64,000 bases of DNA, from positions 62,001 through 126,000 of the forward strand of contig MSJH02000642.1 in assembly GCA_001931875.2 (NCBI GenBank), read 5' to 3'. The translations under genes and the position numbers were made by a program. Positions 1 to 12,470 of the stretch are shown one piece after another (position 1 is the first letter of the stretch; every line of letters begins with the position of its first letter). The notes under the pieces were generated by a model. The model was not told the DNA's origin. It saw only the letters and a program-made list of their open reading frames with translations, and did no database searches. This DNA comes from Byssochlamys sp. IMV 00236 (Eukaryota > Ascomycota > Eurotiomycetes > Eurotiales > Thermoascaceae).

Positions 1-2935
1 CCTAGTCCTTAAAACTAATAAAATAGAGATATTTTTTACTCTCAGAAATAAGATATAATGCAATTATTTAAGTATTAAACTTTTATGTAGAGCATAGTTT
101 CCAGGTCTATCTTGGGTATTCTAATATAATAGGTGGCTTAGATAGATCTATACCAGCTGCTAGGGCTAACTTAGCGCTATATAAATAAAATCAAGCTATA
201 CTCTAAATTATCTGGGTTACCTTCAGTTACTACAAAAAATATTATAGCTGCTAGTAAGATAGCTTTTTATCTATATTATCTAGCTAAGTAGGATTAAGTT
301 TAATATTATAGGCAGTTATCGCGAGGCTTAAACTAGATCCTGGCATAGTAAAGTAAAGATAATAATACAAGAAACCTATAAGAAGAAATAAATTTAGAGT
401 TATAGACGAGCATTTTAATAGGGATTATCATAGCTTTAAGTGCTATATTCTAATGCAGCGTTATAGAAAATAGCAAAGTAATTATAAAATATTTAGGAGG
501 GAGAATACAGCAAAAAAAAGGATATTATAAAAGACATAGAGGGGGTTTATAGATTAGATAATCCAGGCTCTTAGCCTGGAAAGAGAGACTTAATAAAATC
601 TATAGTGGCGATATTTTACTAATAGGTAGGGCTTTGGCCTTAAAAATAGCTATACTCTTCTATCCTATTAGGCAGGCAGTAACTTAATAGTGCAGTGTCC
701 TCCCTATATTATAATACAGCCCAGTCGCCTGACTTAAAATAGGGGTCTTAAAGGGCTCCTCTCTGCTTATACTAAAAAAAAACTTAACTTTTTTTCTATC
801 CTTATTAAGCCGCTGATTTGTGAAAATAATTAAATAAGTTAGCCTCTCTCTTTAACTGGCAGAAGCATTTTTATATTATCTAAACAATATTAAAGCCAAA
901 TTAAGAGAATATAGCAAGAATCTAAAACTAGATCCTTTTTTTTAGCTTACAGTTCTTCTCGGCAAAATAGAATAATTGCTTAATATTAAATACGCCCCAT
1001 ATGTTTGTCCATCTATAAATATAAACCCTACTTGCGTTATCTGCAGTTAATTATATATAAGAACTAGTAGCCTGAATTACTATATTTCATATTATTATTC
1101 TTATCTACAGCTAATTATTAAAATAAAGTCTTGCTATTCCTATAATACAGACCTAGACTTATATAAGCAACTTATATCCTATAAGAGAGCGGTTTATAAG
1201 GCGGCATATCAATCTAGAGCAGATTTTATATGGCCAGGCTTTGTTTAACTAGACTTAAGAGAAAGTAAGCTTAGAATTTACAATAATAGACTTATTAAAA
1301 TGCTGATTCAACGTCTAGCACAAAAATCCTTTTTATATATCTTCTATGGCGATAAGCAAGAGCTAAATTTTTACAACTTTATTGGAGAAGCAGCTGCTAT
1401 AATATATATATACCTAGAGATATTTAGCGCGGTAGAAGGGAGATAATTCAATAAGCAATACTCGGTCGACAGTTAAGTATCTTTATAATATAATCTAGGC
1501 TATTATGTAGATCTAAACTTATTGCTACTACTATCTTTTAAAAGCTCTCTCTAAATCCTATTTGATTATTATTTTTAAGCCCCTATAGCTTAAGCAGGGT
1601 TATAATCTATAATCTATTCAATACTTTCAAATTCTTATATCAGGTTATATCGCGAATAAGAACGCAAGTCACCCTTCAATGCCAATATAGCCGGCGCTTT
1701 TCTATATTATTATCTTTCCCTTGAATTCTAAGAAGCGCCCTAAAGAGTATGTTACTCAAATTTTAACAGGCTTATATCAGTTAATAAAAGAATAACATAT
1801 TAATACTTATATTAAGATAGTAGCTCTCTCACACTATTCTGCGCTATTGTAATATCCCTAATTAAATAAACAATACTGTTGCATATATATTATCTCACCC
1901 AAAAGTCCAGCTTGCCCGTGCATATATAGAATCCTCTAATTTTTTATCTATCCTGTAACAAAAATGCTATTTCGCCGTTATTAGAGGCTTCTTGAGAATA
2001 GATTATTAAGATAACATATATATCAGTCCCGTGTAATAAAATGCTTTTTTATAAAGAGTTATTTAAAGTATAATATTTAAAAACCTATAAAGATTCTGCT
2101 CCGCCGCCGAGATAAAAAATGTTAATAATTTAAAGATCAAACATACCGCTTAATAGCACAAAGAGGCTGTTAGTTATATTTATTTTACGTTTTCGAAACT
2201 ACCGCGGTATATATATGCCTTTGTTAACCTAAAGAAACTGCTTAACAGCCTAAAGAGTTAGCCTAAGTTCTTTATTAATTTGTAATCTTGCGTATAAACA
2301 TTATTATACTTAATCTCCCTTTACTCTACTATACTATCAAAAAATGTCTAATTCTATATCACTATTTACCTATCCTCCAGTAATTTTTTTCGCATATTAA
2401 TAACCTATCCCTTATTATAAACTTCAACGGAACTAGCTGTACTATTGCGATAATAAAAGCTTATAATTAATAAACTCATATTATTGCCCAATTGCTAACT
2501 TATTAATCCTACCTTTTATACGCGGAGTTAATTTATTAAAACAATAGATAACACATAAGGCGCGGCTAAAAGAAATATTATTATAACTTTGCTGGTAGTT
2601 AGATAAATAAAGTCTACACCTTAATAGAGCACTTACCAGACCTAGCATAGCAGCTAATCTATTTTTCTTTATCGCTCACCATACTCTATTAGAAATTTTC
2701 TTTCTTTAATAGTATATTATCGCTCAGCCATCTAAAGGCCCGAGAAAGCATAGATAAAAGATAAGGAAAGTTCTGGGTCATTTTTAGAGATAGAAACTAA
2801 AGATTCTATAAATTCACTATAAAGTCTGACTTAAAAGCCTAATTATAAGAGAAAGAGATAGTAAAGGAAAGATAGCAACAGGCCTAATAAACATTACAGA
2901 AAGAACAAGAAAGATTATAGGATTATTCTATAAGA
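1..2935. other. AT-rich RIP-like degraded DNA
   Basis: No intact gene is visible. All six frames are broken repeatedly, mostly by TAA and TAG. A frame around 330-600 on the plus strand is readable for short stretches if TAA/TAG are taken as former Gln/Trp codons, but I could not name a family. The composition is continuous with the rest of the 37-kb AT-rich block, so this is probably repeat or accessory DNA decayed by repeat-induced point mutation. Confidence 0.6.
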
Positions 2936-4060
2936 TAACAGATAATATTATAAGAAAAACTATACTTAGAGGCAATATATTACAGAAATATAAGATATAT
3001 TTGCAGTAAATAGAGTGGTTAAGGCAAAAGTAGGTAAATTATAGAGGGAATAGGAGGAACTGGAGTATTGCTCAAGGGGGTTATAGATAAGATTATAAGA
3101 AAAAATATACTAAGAGGCAATATATTGCAGAAATACAAGATATATTTGCAGTATATATAGAGCTAAAAGGCAGGAAGAGGCTATATCGCTCTATAAAGGT
3201 TCTCTATTTGCATTAACGCTAGAAGTTATTATAATAAATTTATTAAACAGGCAAATATATCTATTCAGTTCTTTTTTACTATACCGGCCCTTTAGTTATA
3301 ACCTATATCTATTTATAACACCAGAGATACCTAGCCTTGCCCTTGGCAATGCCTATAGGAATTTATAACCCCAGCCTTAGATATTAGCTCTATTTCTCCG
3401 GTTATTTCCCTTTTAGACTTGTTTTATTCAGCCGCAAATCCTATAATAACTATAGATTTATTGCCCGCCTTAAAGGGGCTATTGTGCTAGTTGCTATTAC
3501 TATTAAGCCCGCCGATCGATATTAATATAGACTTTAAGGTAGCACTAATAGATAGCCCGTACTCTTAACTTCTCTATAATACTCTTCTATCTGCACCCGG
3601 GCACAAATTACCTGTTTAAGGCATCTACTAGTAGTTTGAGATATACTAAACCGGAAGGATTGGCAGAATAATATTTAATCTAATTTATTACTGAATTATA
3701 TAAGAATAACTCTAACCTTTTTAAAGCTGACTTTTAGCCCTAGAAATATAAAAGGCATTTAAGACTGTATAAGAGTCAAACCCTGGGGAAGAGCTAAATA
3801 CTTATTGGCGCTTAACTAATAAGACTGTGAAGAGTAGTATCCGATCTACAACCCAGTATCAAGAGAAGTATAGGTAATAGCCATAAGGAAAATAAGGTCG
3901 GGTATTGAAGAATAAGCCTCCCCAGAAGCCTTATCAATAGATAGTATCTCCCTCAACCGTCGCCCGTAATAATGGCTGCAGTTATAATTATAGTTCTGTC
4001 AGCTATTAATAGGAAAAGAATATATTAAATATCAGCGATAATGATAAGACTTCTAAGGAC
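2830..4060 (+). pseudogene. Unidentified fossil frame with coiled-coil-like section
   Basis: Between about 2830 and 3060 a plus-strand frame reads as a Gln/Glu/Lys-rich stretch if TAG/TAA are counted as former Gln. This resembles a coiled coil. From about 3230 a frame continues through a Pro/Ile/Leu-rich section to about 4060, with few stops other than TAA/TAG. A 145-bp direct repeat lies inside it. I do not recognise the protein. It is reported because open stretches of this length with almost only Gln-type stops are unlikely in random AT-rich sequence. The limits are approximate. Confidence 0.3.
2940..3154. repeat. Direct repeat, two copies 145 bp apart
   Basis: A unit of about 69 bp occurs at 2940-3008 and again at 3085-3154. 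It includes the shared words 'aggcaatatatt' and 'aagatatatttgcagta', with a handful of mostly transition differences. The offset is 145 bp. It lies in the fossil coiled-coil-like frame and may be a decayed tandem protein repeat. Confidence 0.75.
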
Positions 4061-4247
4061 AGCTCTAATACTATAGGTAATATTAGCACGCTTTCTATTA
4101 AGTTTGCAGAGCATATTGCATGTTCTAGATAAGAGACTCTCTTATGTGGAGATTTAGAACTATTTTTTGTATTATAGGAAGGACCAGAAATTATCTTTAT
4201 TATTATTCTATTTAGAATTTTTATTATAATTGCTATTATAGGAGCAT

Positions 4248-4372
4248 GTGAATAAATTCAGAGTAAAAAAGGATTGAGACTATTAATGGCATACAGCAAC
4301 CCGCTATCTACCTTATTATTCTATATCTGCTCGGGAGGTAGAAATAGGTATATTTATTTTGAATTTATTCAC
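4248..4372. repeat. Short 13-bp perfect inverted repeat
   Basis: 'gtgaataaattca' at 4248-4260 is repeated as its reverse complement at 4360-4372. Together they enclose a 125-bp unit. Similarity extends only weakly inward. It could be a tiny non-autonomous element or a chance palindrome in AT-rich DNA. Confidence 0.4.
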
Positions 4373-6405
4373 TATAATTTATATATATATAACTGGCACA
4401 TTGAGTTAAAATCTCCTTATAGGCCACAGATAAAATATAGTACAAGGGCAGATTAGTAGTTACTCTCGTACCTGCAAAGCGTACCGAGATCCTAACTGAA
4501 CTATCCAACCTATTTCTTAATATGGCAGCGTCTAGTAATCGGTCGACTATCATATATTAAAAATAAAGTCATAGAGTACAGCTGGAAGTAGTTTAGGGGA
4601 AAATCAGTAGATCTTAGACAGAGCGTCGCCCTTAAGAAGCCGCATATCATAAAATCTAAAGGAGAAGAGTGTTTATCTGTTAGTTTTCAGGAATTCTCAC
4701 AATGTTTCAAATTAAATAGTTAGGTATCTTAAAATTAGCTGTTAAAGCTTTATAGTGGTATAAAATAGTAACTCTAGAGGAGTATTACCCCTAATTATTC
4801 GCAAAGCTGTATATAGCTTAAGTAAGCATTTCAGCACACTAGATAGACCGGGAAACCTTAGCGTTTCCTAAAAAGAGAAGTATAGAAGTTTTATAGAGGA
4901 CAATTCTATAGTTACTAAGGAATCCCTAAGCTCTAATCTCTTTTGCAGTGCCTTTGTAAGAGTCTGTAGATAATATGTATTCAACATTTCTTTCGCGGTT
5001 ATGCTAAGTGAAAGATATAAGTTAATCTATTGGGGTTTATCGATTGATTGACAGAAATTTAGCTTTATTTTAGTAAGTTGCGGCAGAGCAGCAAGAATAG
5101 ATAATAAGACATTAATATCCTAATGCTCCTCTATAATTCCTTGTTAATTCTTGCAAATGGTTTATAGCATTTTATAAATAACTATATATAGAGGGCACTC
5201 GTCTACGGGGTGGCTATAATTATATAGCTTCTTCGCTTCCTCTATATAACTTTTAGGAGTAAGTATCTCTGACTTGAAGATTTTAAAGCTTAGAACGTCT
5301 AGTTGATGTTAAGTTTATCTTATTATAAATACTCTTAAATTACTTATTAGGTTTGATTAACTCTGCAACCATATATATTAATGACTTAATATACTAGTGT
5401 ACTGGCGAGTTTGCCAGCTATTAGAGCTTATTAAGCCCAACTTCTAAGAAATTAAAGCCTACCTAATGAAATAGGAATGGTAGGCAAATCTCCTATAGCC
5501 TCCTATTCACTAGCAACAGATCCTTAGTTTCCTAGGAAGGAAGACTTGCTAAGATTAGATATAAAATTTCTGTAAGAAGGCCCTGAAGGCCTAAGATCTA
5601 TCTGTTTATTTTACCGCCAGCACTTATGTTGGAAGCAAACCAGGATCTAGATTATAAGTTATATATAGTTAATTGGGGGATATCATTGTAGTTACTAAGC
5701 ACGCTAATGGCTGGTGCATTAATATAATTTCTCCCCCCTCCACCACGCCGCACTCTTTTCTCTGGGGTGCGCCAGTAACTAAAGTATTAAGAAATCCTAT
5801 TAAGTAAGAGGATCGATTATTTCCAGTTTTAAGTATAAAAAATATCCTACTTATACAAGCTCTAATTTATAATATAGAAACGGTCTGTAGAATAAAGACT
5901 AAGCCATTTTATAGGCTCTAATATTAAGGATAAAGGTAAAACACAGCTATGCTAGTTAAAGGTAACTATGCAGTACTCTCCAGAATTATCCGCTGTCGCA
6001 TAGACAAATAAATGGATTTAAAGCACTAAGAGGGAAGAAGGATTTTAGGCTATCTCTAGTATAAGGACGGAGACTAAAGACTTGCTGAGTTATTAATCCG
6101 GATCAGATAATCAAGAGTTATTTAAGAGCTAATAGAGATAATAGTCCGATTAATATAAGCTAAAGTAGACTATAAGACATAATAGTTAGCAAATATATAT
6201 CTACAGTTATATCTTATCGGGCCCCAGCCTATAGCCTAAAGTCTAATGTCCCAAAGCCAAGGTCTAAGTCCTAAAAACTGCGGCCCATAGCCCGCCCCGG
6301 ACTATAAGCTATGGACTATAAGCCACTACGGTTCGCTAGCGGTCAATTAGTATCTCAAACGGCTCGCTGTCAATTCAGGCAAATTAGCTAGGACTTATAA
6401 GCTAC
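4373..6405. other. AT-rich degraded DNA, no gene seen
   Basis: This is stop-riddled AT-rich sequence. Around 6220-6400 there is a more GC-containing patch with repeated words such as 'ggactataag' and 'aagctatgg'. This is probably the insertion context of the neighbouring transposon. No family was recognised. Confidence 0.5.
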
Positions 6406-6456
6406 TAATATAAATCACAGGTTAGCCGGTTACTACAGGTCGACCGCCTATCCTAC
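6406..6456 (+). repeat. Left terminal inverted repeat of the Fot1-like element
   Basis: This arm pairs with 8143-8193. The differences seen are C/T or G/A transitions, as expected if both arms were mutated independently by RIP. Confidence 0.85.
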
Positions 6457-6502
6457 CTAAAGTTAACGCGTTATTTAACACACAATTATTTAAACAACCA
6501 CT

Positions 6503-8030
6503 ATGCTACTAAAATAAAAGAAATCTCATTAAAAATTAGTTGAGCAGGAAGAAAGAATTATACTTGCTTTATCTGCTTTAGAAAAAAAAGAAATTACTTT
6601 AATTCGTCGAGCTGCAGCTGTTTTTGATATATCTTATGAAACTCTCTAAGACCAATTCAAAAGACACCAATTTTAATTAGAATAATGCAACTATAACCTC
6701 CGGCTCTCTGAAACTTAAGAAGATATTCTAATATATTAGATAGTATCAAAAGATACGCGTGGAGTTGCTCCTAGGCATATATATATATAAGAAATAGCTA
6801 ATCTTATTCTTTGATCTGGTATAACTACTATTCTAAAGCCTATTGGTATTAATTAGGTTACTAGCTTTATTAAACAGCGAGACAAGGTCAAAAGCGCTTT
6901 TACACGCAAATACAACTATTCTTAAGCTTAATGTGAGAATTCTAAGGTTATTAAAGCTTAGTTTAAGCAACTATAACAATTTTAAGACGAGTATAGTATC
7001 TAATAAGAAGATATCTTTAACTTTAATAAAACTGGCTTTGCTATGGGTCTAATAGCAACTTCTAAAGTTATTTCTAGAGCTAAGATGCCTAGTAAACTAA
7101 ATCTTATTCAACCAGGCGATTAGGAATGGGTTACAGCAATTGAATATATTAATGCGAGTGGTTGGGCTATTCCAACTACTATTATCTTTAAAGGAAAAGT
7201 TCCTATACAGGGATAGTATAAGGATAGCACCTTACCAGGTAATTAGAGGATTAAACTAAGCCAAAATGGCTAGACAAGTAATAAGATTGGCCTCTGGTGG
7301 CTTTAAAATACCTTTATTCCTGTAATAATAAGCTGTACAGNNNNNNNNNNNNNNNNNNNNNNNNNNNNNNNNNTTTTAGTCCTTTAAAGCGTGTATACAG
7401 GGATTTTACCAGTTTAAAAACCCGCCTCAGAATCCACTATATTGACAAATTTAACTTCTTAGAGGGGTATCCAAAGGCTTATATAAAGGTCTTTACACCT
7501 CAGAATATTTAAAGCAGCTTCGCTGCTACTGGAATAGTCCCATTTAATCCTAATAGGGTGTTTTAAAAGCTAAATATTATATTGGAAATACCTACACCTC
7601 CCTTAAGCTATAATAATCTATCTACCAGCTCCTCAATACTAGCAATATCTCATATAATTCGACAATTATAGCAGCAGGCATCTTCAGTTAAGAAACTTCT
7701 AAAAAGAGGCTCTAAAAGTCTATTATTACCCTTAAAAAAAGCGCTGCAGCAAATAATAAAGGGCTATAAAACTATAATTTATAACGCGGCCTAACTAACA
7801 AAAGATAACTATAATCTCTGCGCTGCAAATTATAAATTAATAAAAAAAAAGAGTTGATCTAGATGCTAAATAACTCCTAATAAAGGTCTATTAATACAAG
7901 AATCTAGAGACCTAATTAGGTAGAGAAATAAGCAATTAAATACTAATACAGGCCCTGCTACAGATTCTGCATCTTTATCTTTAAATACACTAAGATGAGC
8001 ACCACTAAAGTATACAAATTATAGAATTTA
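6503..8030 (+). pseudogene. Fot1/pogo-family DDE transposase relic
   Basis: From ATG 6503 the frame gives an N-terminal helix-turn-helix resembling the pogo/Psq DNA-binding region: Glu-rich, 'LALSAL', then 'IRRAAAVFDISY'. It is broken by TAA codons. At 7019-7048 the catalytic-core motif reads NFNKTGFAMG where the family has NFDETGFAMG. The first catalytic Asp and the following Glu have become Asn and Lys, both G-to-A changes. Downstream come 'ASGWAIPTTIIFKG' and, after the N gap, 'FSPLKRVYRDF' and 'IDKFNFLEGYP', all typical of Fot1/Pot2. The region with the second catalytic Asp falls in the assembly gap. This is a non-functional pseudogene. Confidence 0.85.
7341..7373. other. Assembly gap (33 N)
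   Basis: A run of 33 N interrupts the transposase relic. The sequence before the gap is upstream of the DGHGSH-like catalytic region, and the sequence after it is already the 'FSPLKR' region. In related transposases about 45-60 codons lie between these points. The true gap is therefore probably longer than 33 bases. Confidence 0.95.
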
Positions 8031-8142
8031 AGATTATAAAAGAACTATATGTTCTACATGCTTAGATAATTAATTTTAAATGAAATACACATTATTTAGT
8101 TGTTAAAAATAGCTTTAAGTTTCTTAGGCGTAGCTGAATTTA

Positions 8143-8193
8143 GTAGAATAGGCGGTTGACCTGTGGTAACTAGCTAACCCGTGATTTATATTA
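8143..8193 (-). repeat. Right terminal inverted repeat of the Fot1-like element
   Basis: This is the reverse complement of 6406-6456, with transition-type differences. It defines the right end of the transposon. Confidence 0.85.
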
Positions 8194-8639
8194 TAGATCC
8201 TGAGCTAATGATAAAGATCTCTTATATAATTTATAGTTCTAAATCGCGTGTAATAAAGCAGAGCGTCTCTTTATCTATACTAAGTTCCCCCCCGACTTGC
8301 ATAAAAATTGTATTAGTTCTATCTTTAATGGCGGCCTTAAAACACTGCGCTAGTATTAACTTACGCAGGTCTTTGTTATAAAACATAGCTTTCCAATTTC
8401 TCACATCCTTACGCGCAATCCTTTCTACTTTAGATAGGTCTGACCAAGCAATTTAAAGCTTATAGGCAGTCTGCTACCTACTGTCCTCTCTATAAACTCA
8501 GAAAATAATAGTGACTTAGTTAATAGATAACTTACCCGCGGGTAGAACTGTATAAATAATCTGCAATAATTTCTCTATAAGACGCAATTTAAGAATCTTT
8601 CTAATAGTTTTTATTATCGGGCTTTAGCTAATCTATACT
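8194..8639. other. AT-rich degraded DNA, no gene seen
   Basis: This interval lies between the right end of the Fot1-like element and the readable end of the DUF3723 relic. I see no recognisable frame or repeat. Confidence 0.5.
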
Positions 8640-11600
8640 ATTATCTATTAGTCTTTATGCACAGGTTTAGGGCCGGTTTCTCCCTATCCTATATACTTAG
8701 CCCAGTTTATAAAATTAACCTAAGTTACTACTTTCTCAGCTCGGGAACTCTAGCCGCTATATAGTTATAAATAGCCGGATAGCGGCGCTTCCTGCAACAC
8801 ACTAGTTTCTATTTTTAAATGCTTTTTAAACCAGATCTAAAGAGAAAAAAATTCCTCAGTTTAAGTAGAGATGAGTAGGTTAATTATCGACAATAGATAA
8901 AGTAGGGAGATTTCTTTAAGGCTTTCTTCTAGCTATACTCTCTTTTCTACTTTATAAGCTAACTTGTCTTGGGTGCTAGCTAATAACTCACGATCTTGAA
9001 TATAGAGAGTAAAAGAAGGGGCAAATAATAGTATTAATAACCCCAATTCGGCCTCTAGTAATAGTTAAACCAACTCTTTATTATCTTAGGGCTTATAGAA
9101 CCCCAACCCAGCAAAATCAAGCTATATAACTGGCTAAATATGCTGTTCTATTATATATATTATAGCAACTAATCTTTAATTACCTTTTTTACTGGGATTA
9201 TATAAAACTCTCTGGTAATCTTTATTTTTCCCTAACGCTATAATCTTGCTAGTCGGCATTTTAAATAACTAGCCTTCCTCCTTATCTATATCTAGATAGC
9301 TTACTGCCGGGGTACTTTACTTAAATAAATCTCCTGCTTGTTCCCCCATAAATTATTTAGTTAAGTGTCCCGAATCTGATTCTATATAAAGGAGTATAGG
9401 TAAATTTATAACAGTTTCTTGCCGCGTTTAGATATCTATAGGTTCCTTACCCCATATTTTAAGCCCCTTAACTGGTGCAGCTATTTAAGTTAGTAGAGTA
9501 ATATTACTATCTATATAAGTTATAGACTCTTCTTGCGGCTAGTTTAAACCTTAAACTTTATAGACCTTAGCTACTTCTCTTAGTCAGTCTAAACCAGGCC
9601 TATTATTAGGGTCGAATTCCACATCTATAAAGCTAATCTGTATAACCTATTAATTATTAGCTTGCCTTTAGTCTGCTTTATAATTTCCCTTCTATACTAT
9701 ATTATATAATAGTCATTTATAGCGCTTTATTTTGCTTATAGGTATCTTTGTGCTTAAGGTAAGTAGAGATCTAATTAACTTATTACCCAAATTAATATCT
9801 GCAATATGCAAAGTTATAATATCTTTGCTCTGCTTATTTTTTAACAGCTATAATTAAACCTCTCCTTACTAGATTATTCTTATTATGGCCATATCTTTAT
9901 CAGACTTATCCTTGACATCTGTCTAGCTCTGCATATACGATAAAAAACCCTCTCTATTAGAGGTTTTTATCTTTTAACTTCTTTGTTTTATATTCTCTGC
10001 TTATCCTTCTGCTTTACTTTATAAGCAGTTAAGCTTATACTATACCTCTCTTCTTAACATAACTTGAGTATTAGCTGTTTATTATTCTTAAACTTCTCTG
10101 GCACAGTATATTATTATAATATCCCCTAAGTCCACTAAGCTTAGGGCCGCTTCTGATCCTATATTAAATTAAATAAAAATAGCCGCTGAAACACTTTTAA
10201 TATTATTTAAAAAGTACTTAGATTCTTCTAGCTCCCTAAGATTATACTAATTTCTATTGCTGACAATAACCTTTAATCCTCTAGAATAGGCAGCGGTAGA
10301 TTCTCCAACATTCTCTGGCCTTAAACTAGAACTTAATCCATTTTTAAATATCTCTAATATGTTATAATAATTAATAATATCTTGCTCAGCTAGAGAATAA
10401 GAACAAAAAGATATTAGATAATATACTCGCCGCAGCTCTTGTTGTCTTTATTATTCTTATTATTATTGCTCTCTTCTATCCTATTTTTAATAATTTCGGC
10501 GGTAGTCGGCGGGCTTACATTAACTCTAATTATTTAGCTAACGCTTATAGTGCTCCCGCGCTAATAGAATATCTAATATTATATTCTGGGATAAGCTATT
10601 ACCCGGAATAAAAAGAAGTAAGGCGGGTATAAAGTTATCAGCTATAGAAGGACCTATTCTTATTGGACTTAAAGATAAAGAATCTAATAGGCTGCCAAAA
10701 AAGATTAGATATATATATTGCCTTATAAAAAAAGTAGTAACTTTGCTACTATTCGGTTAACTATCTATATATAATTTATTAAGGAAGAGAAATAGGAAGT
10801 CTTATTTCTAAGCATTATAATAAGGTAATCTATATTGTGCCTTTTTTATAGCCTCTTAACCTATGACAAGTTCCGGTAAGAGCTAATAATCAAGTAGAAC
10901 CGCCTCTAAGAAATAATTACAGATGTAAGTTATAAAAGACTTAAATATATTATTATAGTATTAGTAATACTCTAGCTTGCAAGCTTTTAAAAATACATTA
11001 TAAGCTATTTGGTAATTAGGAGATTACTAAGCCAGATCCTAAATTTATGGAGAGTTAAATCTAAATCATCGGGCAAGAATGGCTATATTATATAGAATTA
11101 TTTTATCAGCTTTTTTATAGCCTAGCTTAGCTATAAGATTATTATTTTTAGACTCTTTCAGGATTTTTAGGTAGTAACATATAGCATACAGCTATAATTG
11201 CCGGTACCTAAGCTCTGTGCAATAAGCTTAAGAGCCTGGATATTGTCAAAACCTAGTCTCAGATATTTAAATTAGGCATTCACTATTATTAGTGTCTAGT
11301 TTAAAAATTCCTAAGAAAATACTCTTAATAAAAGGATAGTGCTCGTATAGAATAGCTAGCCGCTTTATATAATTTATGTAAGCCTCAATATATTATATAT
11401 TTAGGAAAAATGTTTGCAGCGATAAAATAATAGTCTAATAATATTTTAATTGCCTTCAGATAGCCTTCTATTCAGATAAAGTAAATTTTAAAAAGACTTC
11501 CCCGCTAAGAATAAGGCCTTTAACTATCCTTATATCTTTAGCTGAAATATCGGGCACTATTCCCTATAGCCTCTTAACAGTATATAGATTAATTTTTAAT

Positions 11601-12470
11601 ATTATTGCTTAGTCTCCTCTTATATAATAAGACTACAGCTCTAATATTGAGCCTAATCTATAAACTATTTCCTGTTAGAATAAGTTTTGGAGGGCTCTTC
11701 TAGGAGTAGGGGAGGAGATATATCTTATAGTAATTTATAGCGAGTGCTCTTAAAAAAGAGCTAAACTTTATTCCCTAAAATAGTAGTGCGGGTATTATCT
11801 GAAACTAATTAAAGGCAGTATAAATATTATTTTGCGAAGTAAGCTGCCAGAACTGCTTAGCCTTATTGGCTGTTAAGTAAGCTATCTATTGTTCTTTAAA
11901 CCGCGCATTTCCTTTATATTAATATTGCCGGACCTTAAGATATATCTTACTGTTGCTTAGAACCTTTTTATTGAAATATTTATCTATAAGCGCTGCTTAT
12001 AGGTTTGAACTAATATCTGCTTTAAACTGTTAGTTAACTCAAACTCTTAACTAATATAGCCTATTAAGGGTGAATAGCAGGGTAAAAGTAATATTGCAGA
12101 GCCTCCTATACCTTCTAGGTAAAAATTAATAGTTTACTATTGTTTATTTAGAGGTAAGAGTTCTTCTACCGCCTTTAACCGGTATTATCTATAAAGGTAT
12201 CGCACCTGCCCAGTTAAGAACTTAAGAAAAAGGAATTAATCAGGCAGATTAGTTATTAGAGAAGTTAAACTCATACCTATAGACCTAAACACGAGGTCAA
12301 GATATCGCCGGAAGATAATGCCAGTAATATAGTTTCTAATATCTAGCTGTTAACAATAATCGCGACTAAAAATATTACACAATTATATAACATTTTTCGG
12401 ATCTAGTTCTTGAGATATAGATAGGTATAGAATAATTTAGTTTATATATATCTTTGCAGTATCTTAGTAT
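8640..12470 (-). pseudogene. DUF3723-family protein relic (Starship-associated family)
   Basis: Reading the minus strand from about 12,450 downward and treating TAA/TAG as former Gln/Trp, the order is: an N-terminal 'LDPKNV...LCNIFSRD' segment; a 'RYLYRQYRLKAVEELLPL' segment corresponding to the DUF3723 LHGRHR-like motif, followed by two stops where the family has Trp-Trp; a 'KIYLKVRQYQYKGNARF' segment; then 'FLFLNKLYID...TTFFIRQYIYLIFFG' near 10,750. A Gln-rich linker lies near 10,450. The frame then continues readable to about 8640, through a section ('VEFDPNNRPGLDQLREVAKVY') that may be the protein's C-terminus or a second gene. At least one small frame change occurs near 11,200. DUF3723 proteins are recurrent cargo of fungal Starship transposons. 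The family call rests on motif memory, not a search. Confidence 0.7.

Larger units (their letters stand above)
6406..8193 (+). mobile_element. Fot1/Pot2-like (pogo/Tc1-mariner) transposon, RIP-damaged
   Basis: Inverted repeats of about 51 bp define the ends: 6406-6456 matches the reverse complement of 8143-8193. Both arms contain 'accgcctat' and the outer word 'taatataaatcac', and they differ by transitions only where I compared them. The span of 1788 bp plus missing bases in the N gap fits the usual 1.8-2.0 kb of Fot1/Pot2 elements. A single transposase relic lies between the repeats. Both ends are rich in TA, so the expected TA target duplication cannot be placed uniquely. The element is complete in outline but inactivated. 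Confidence 0.85.
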
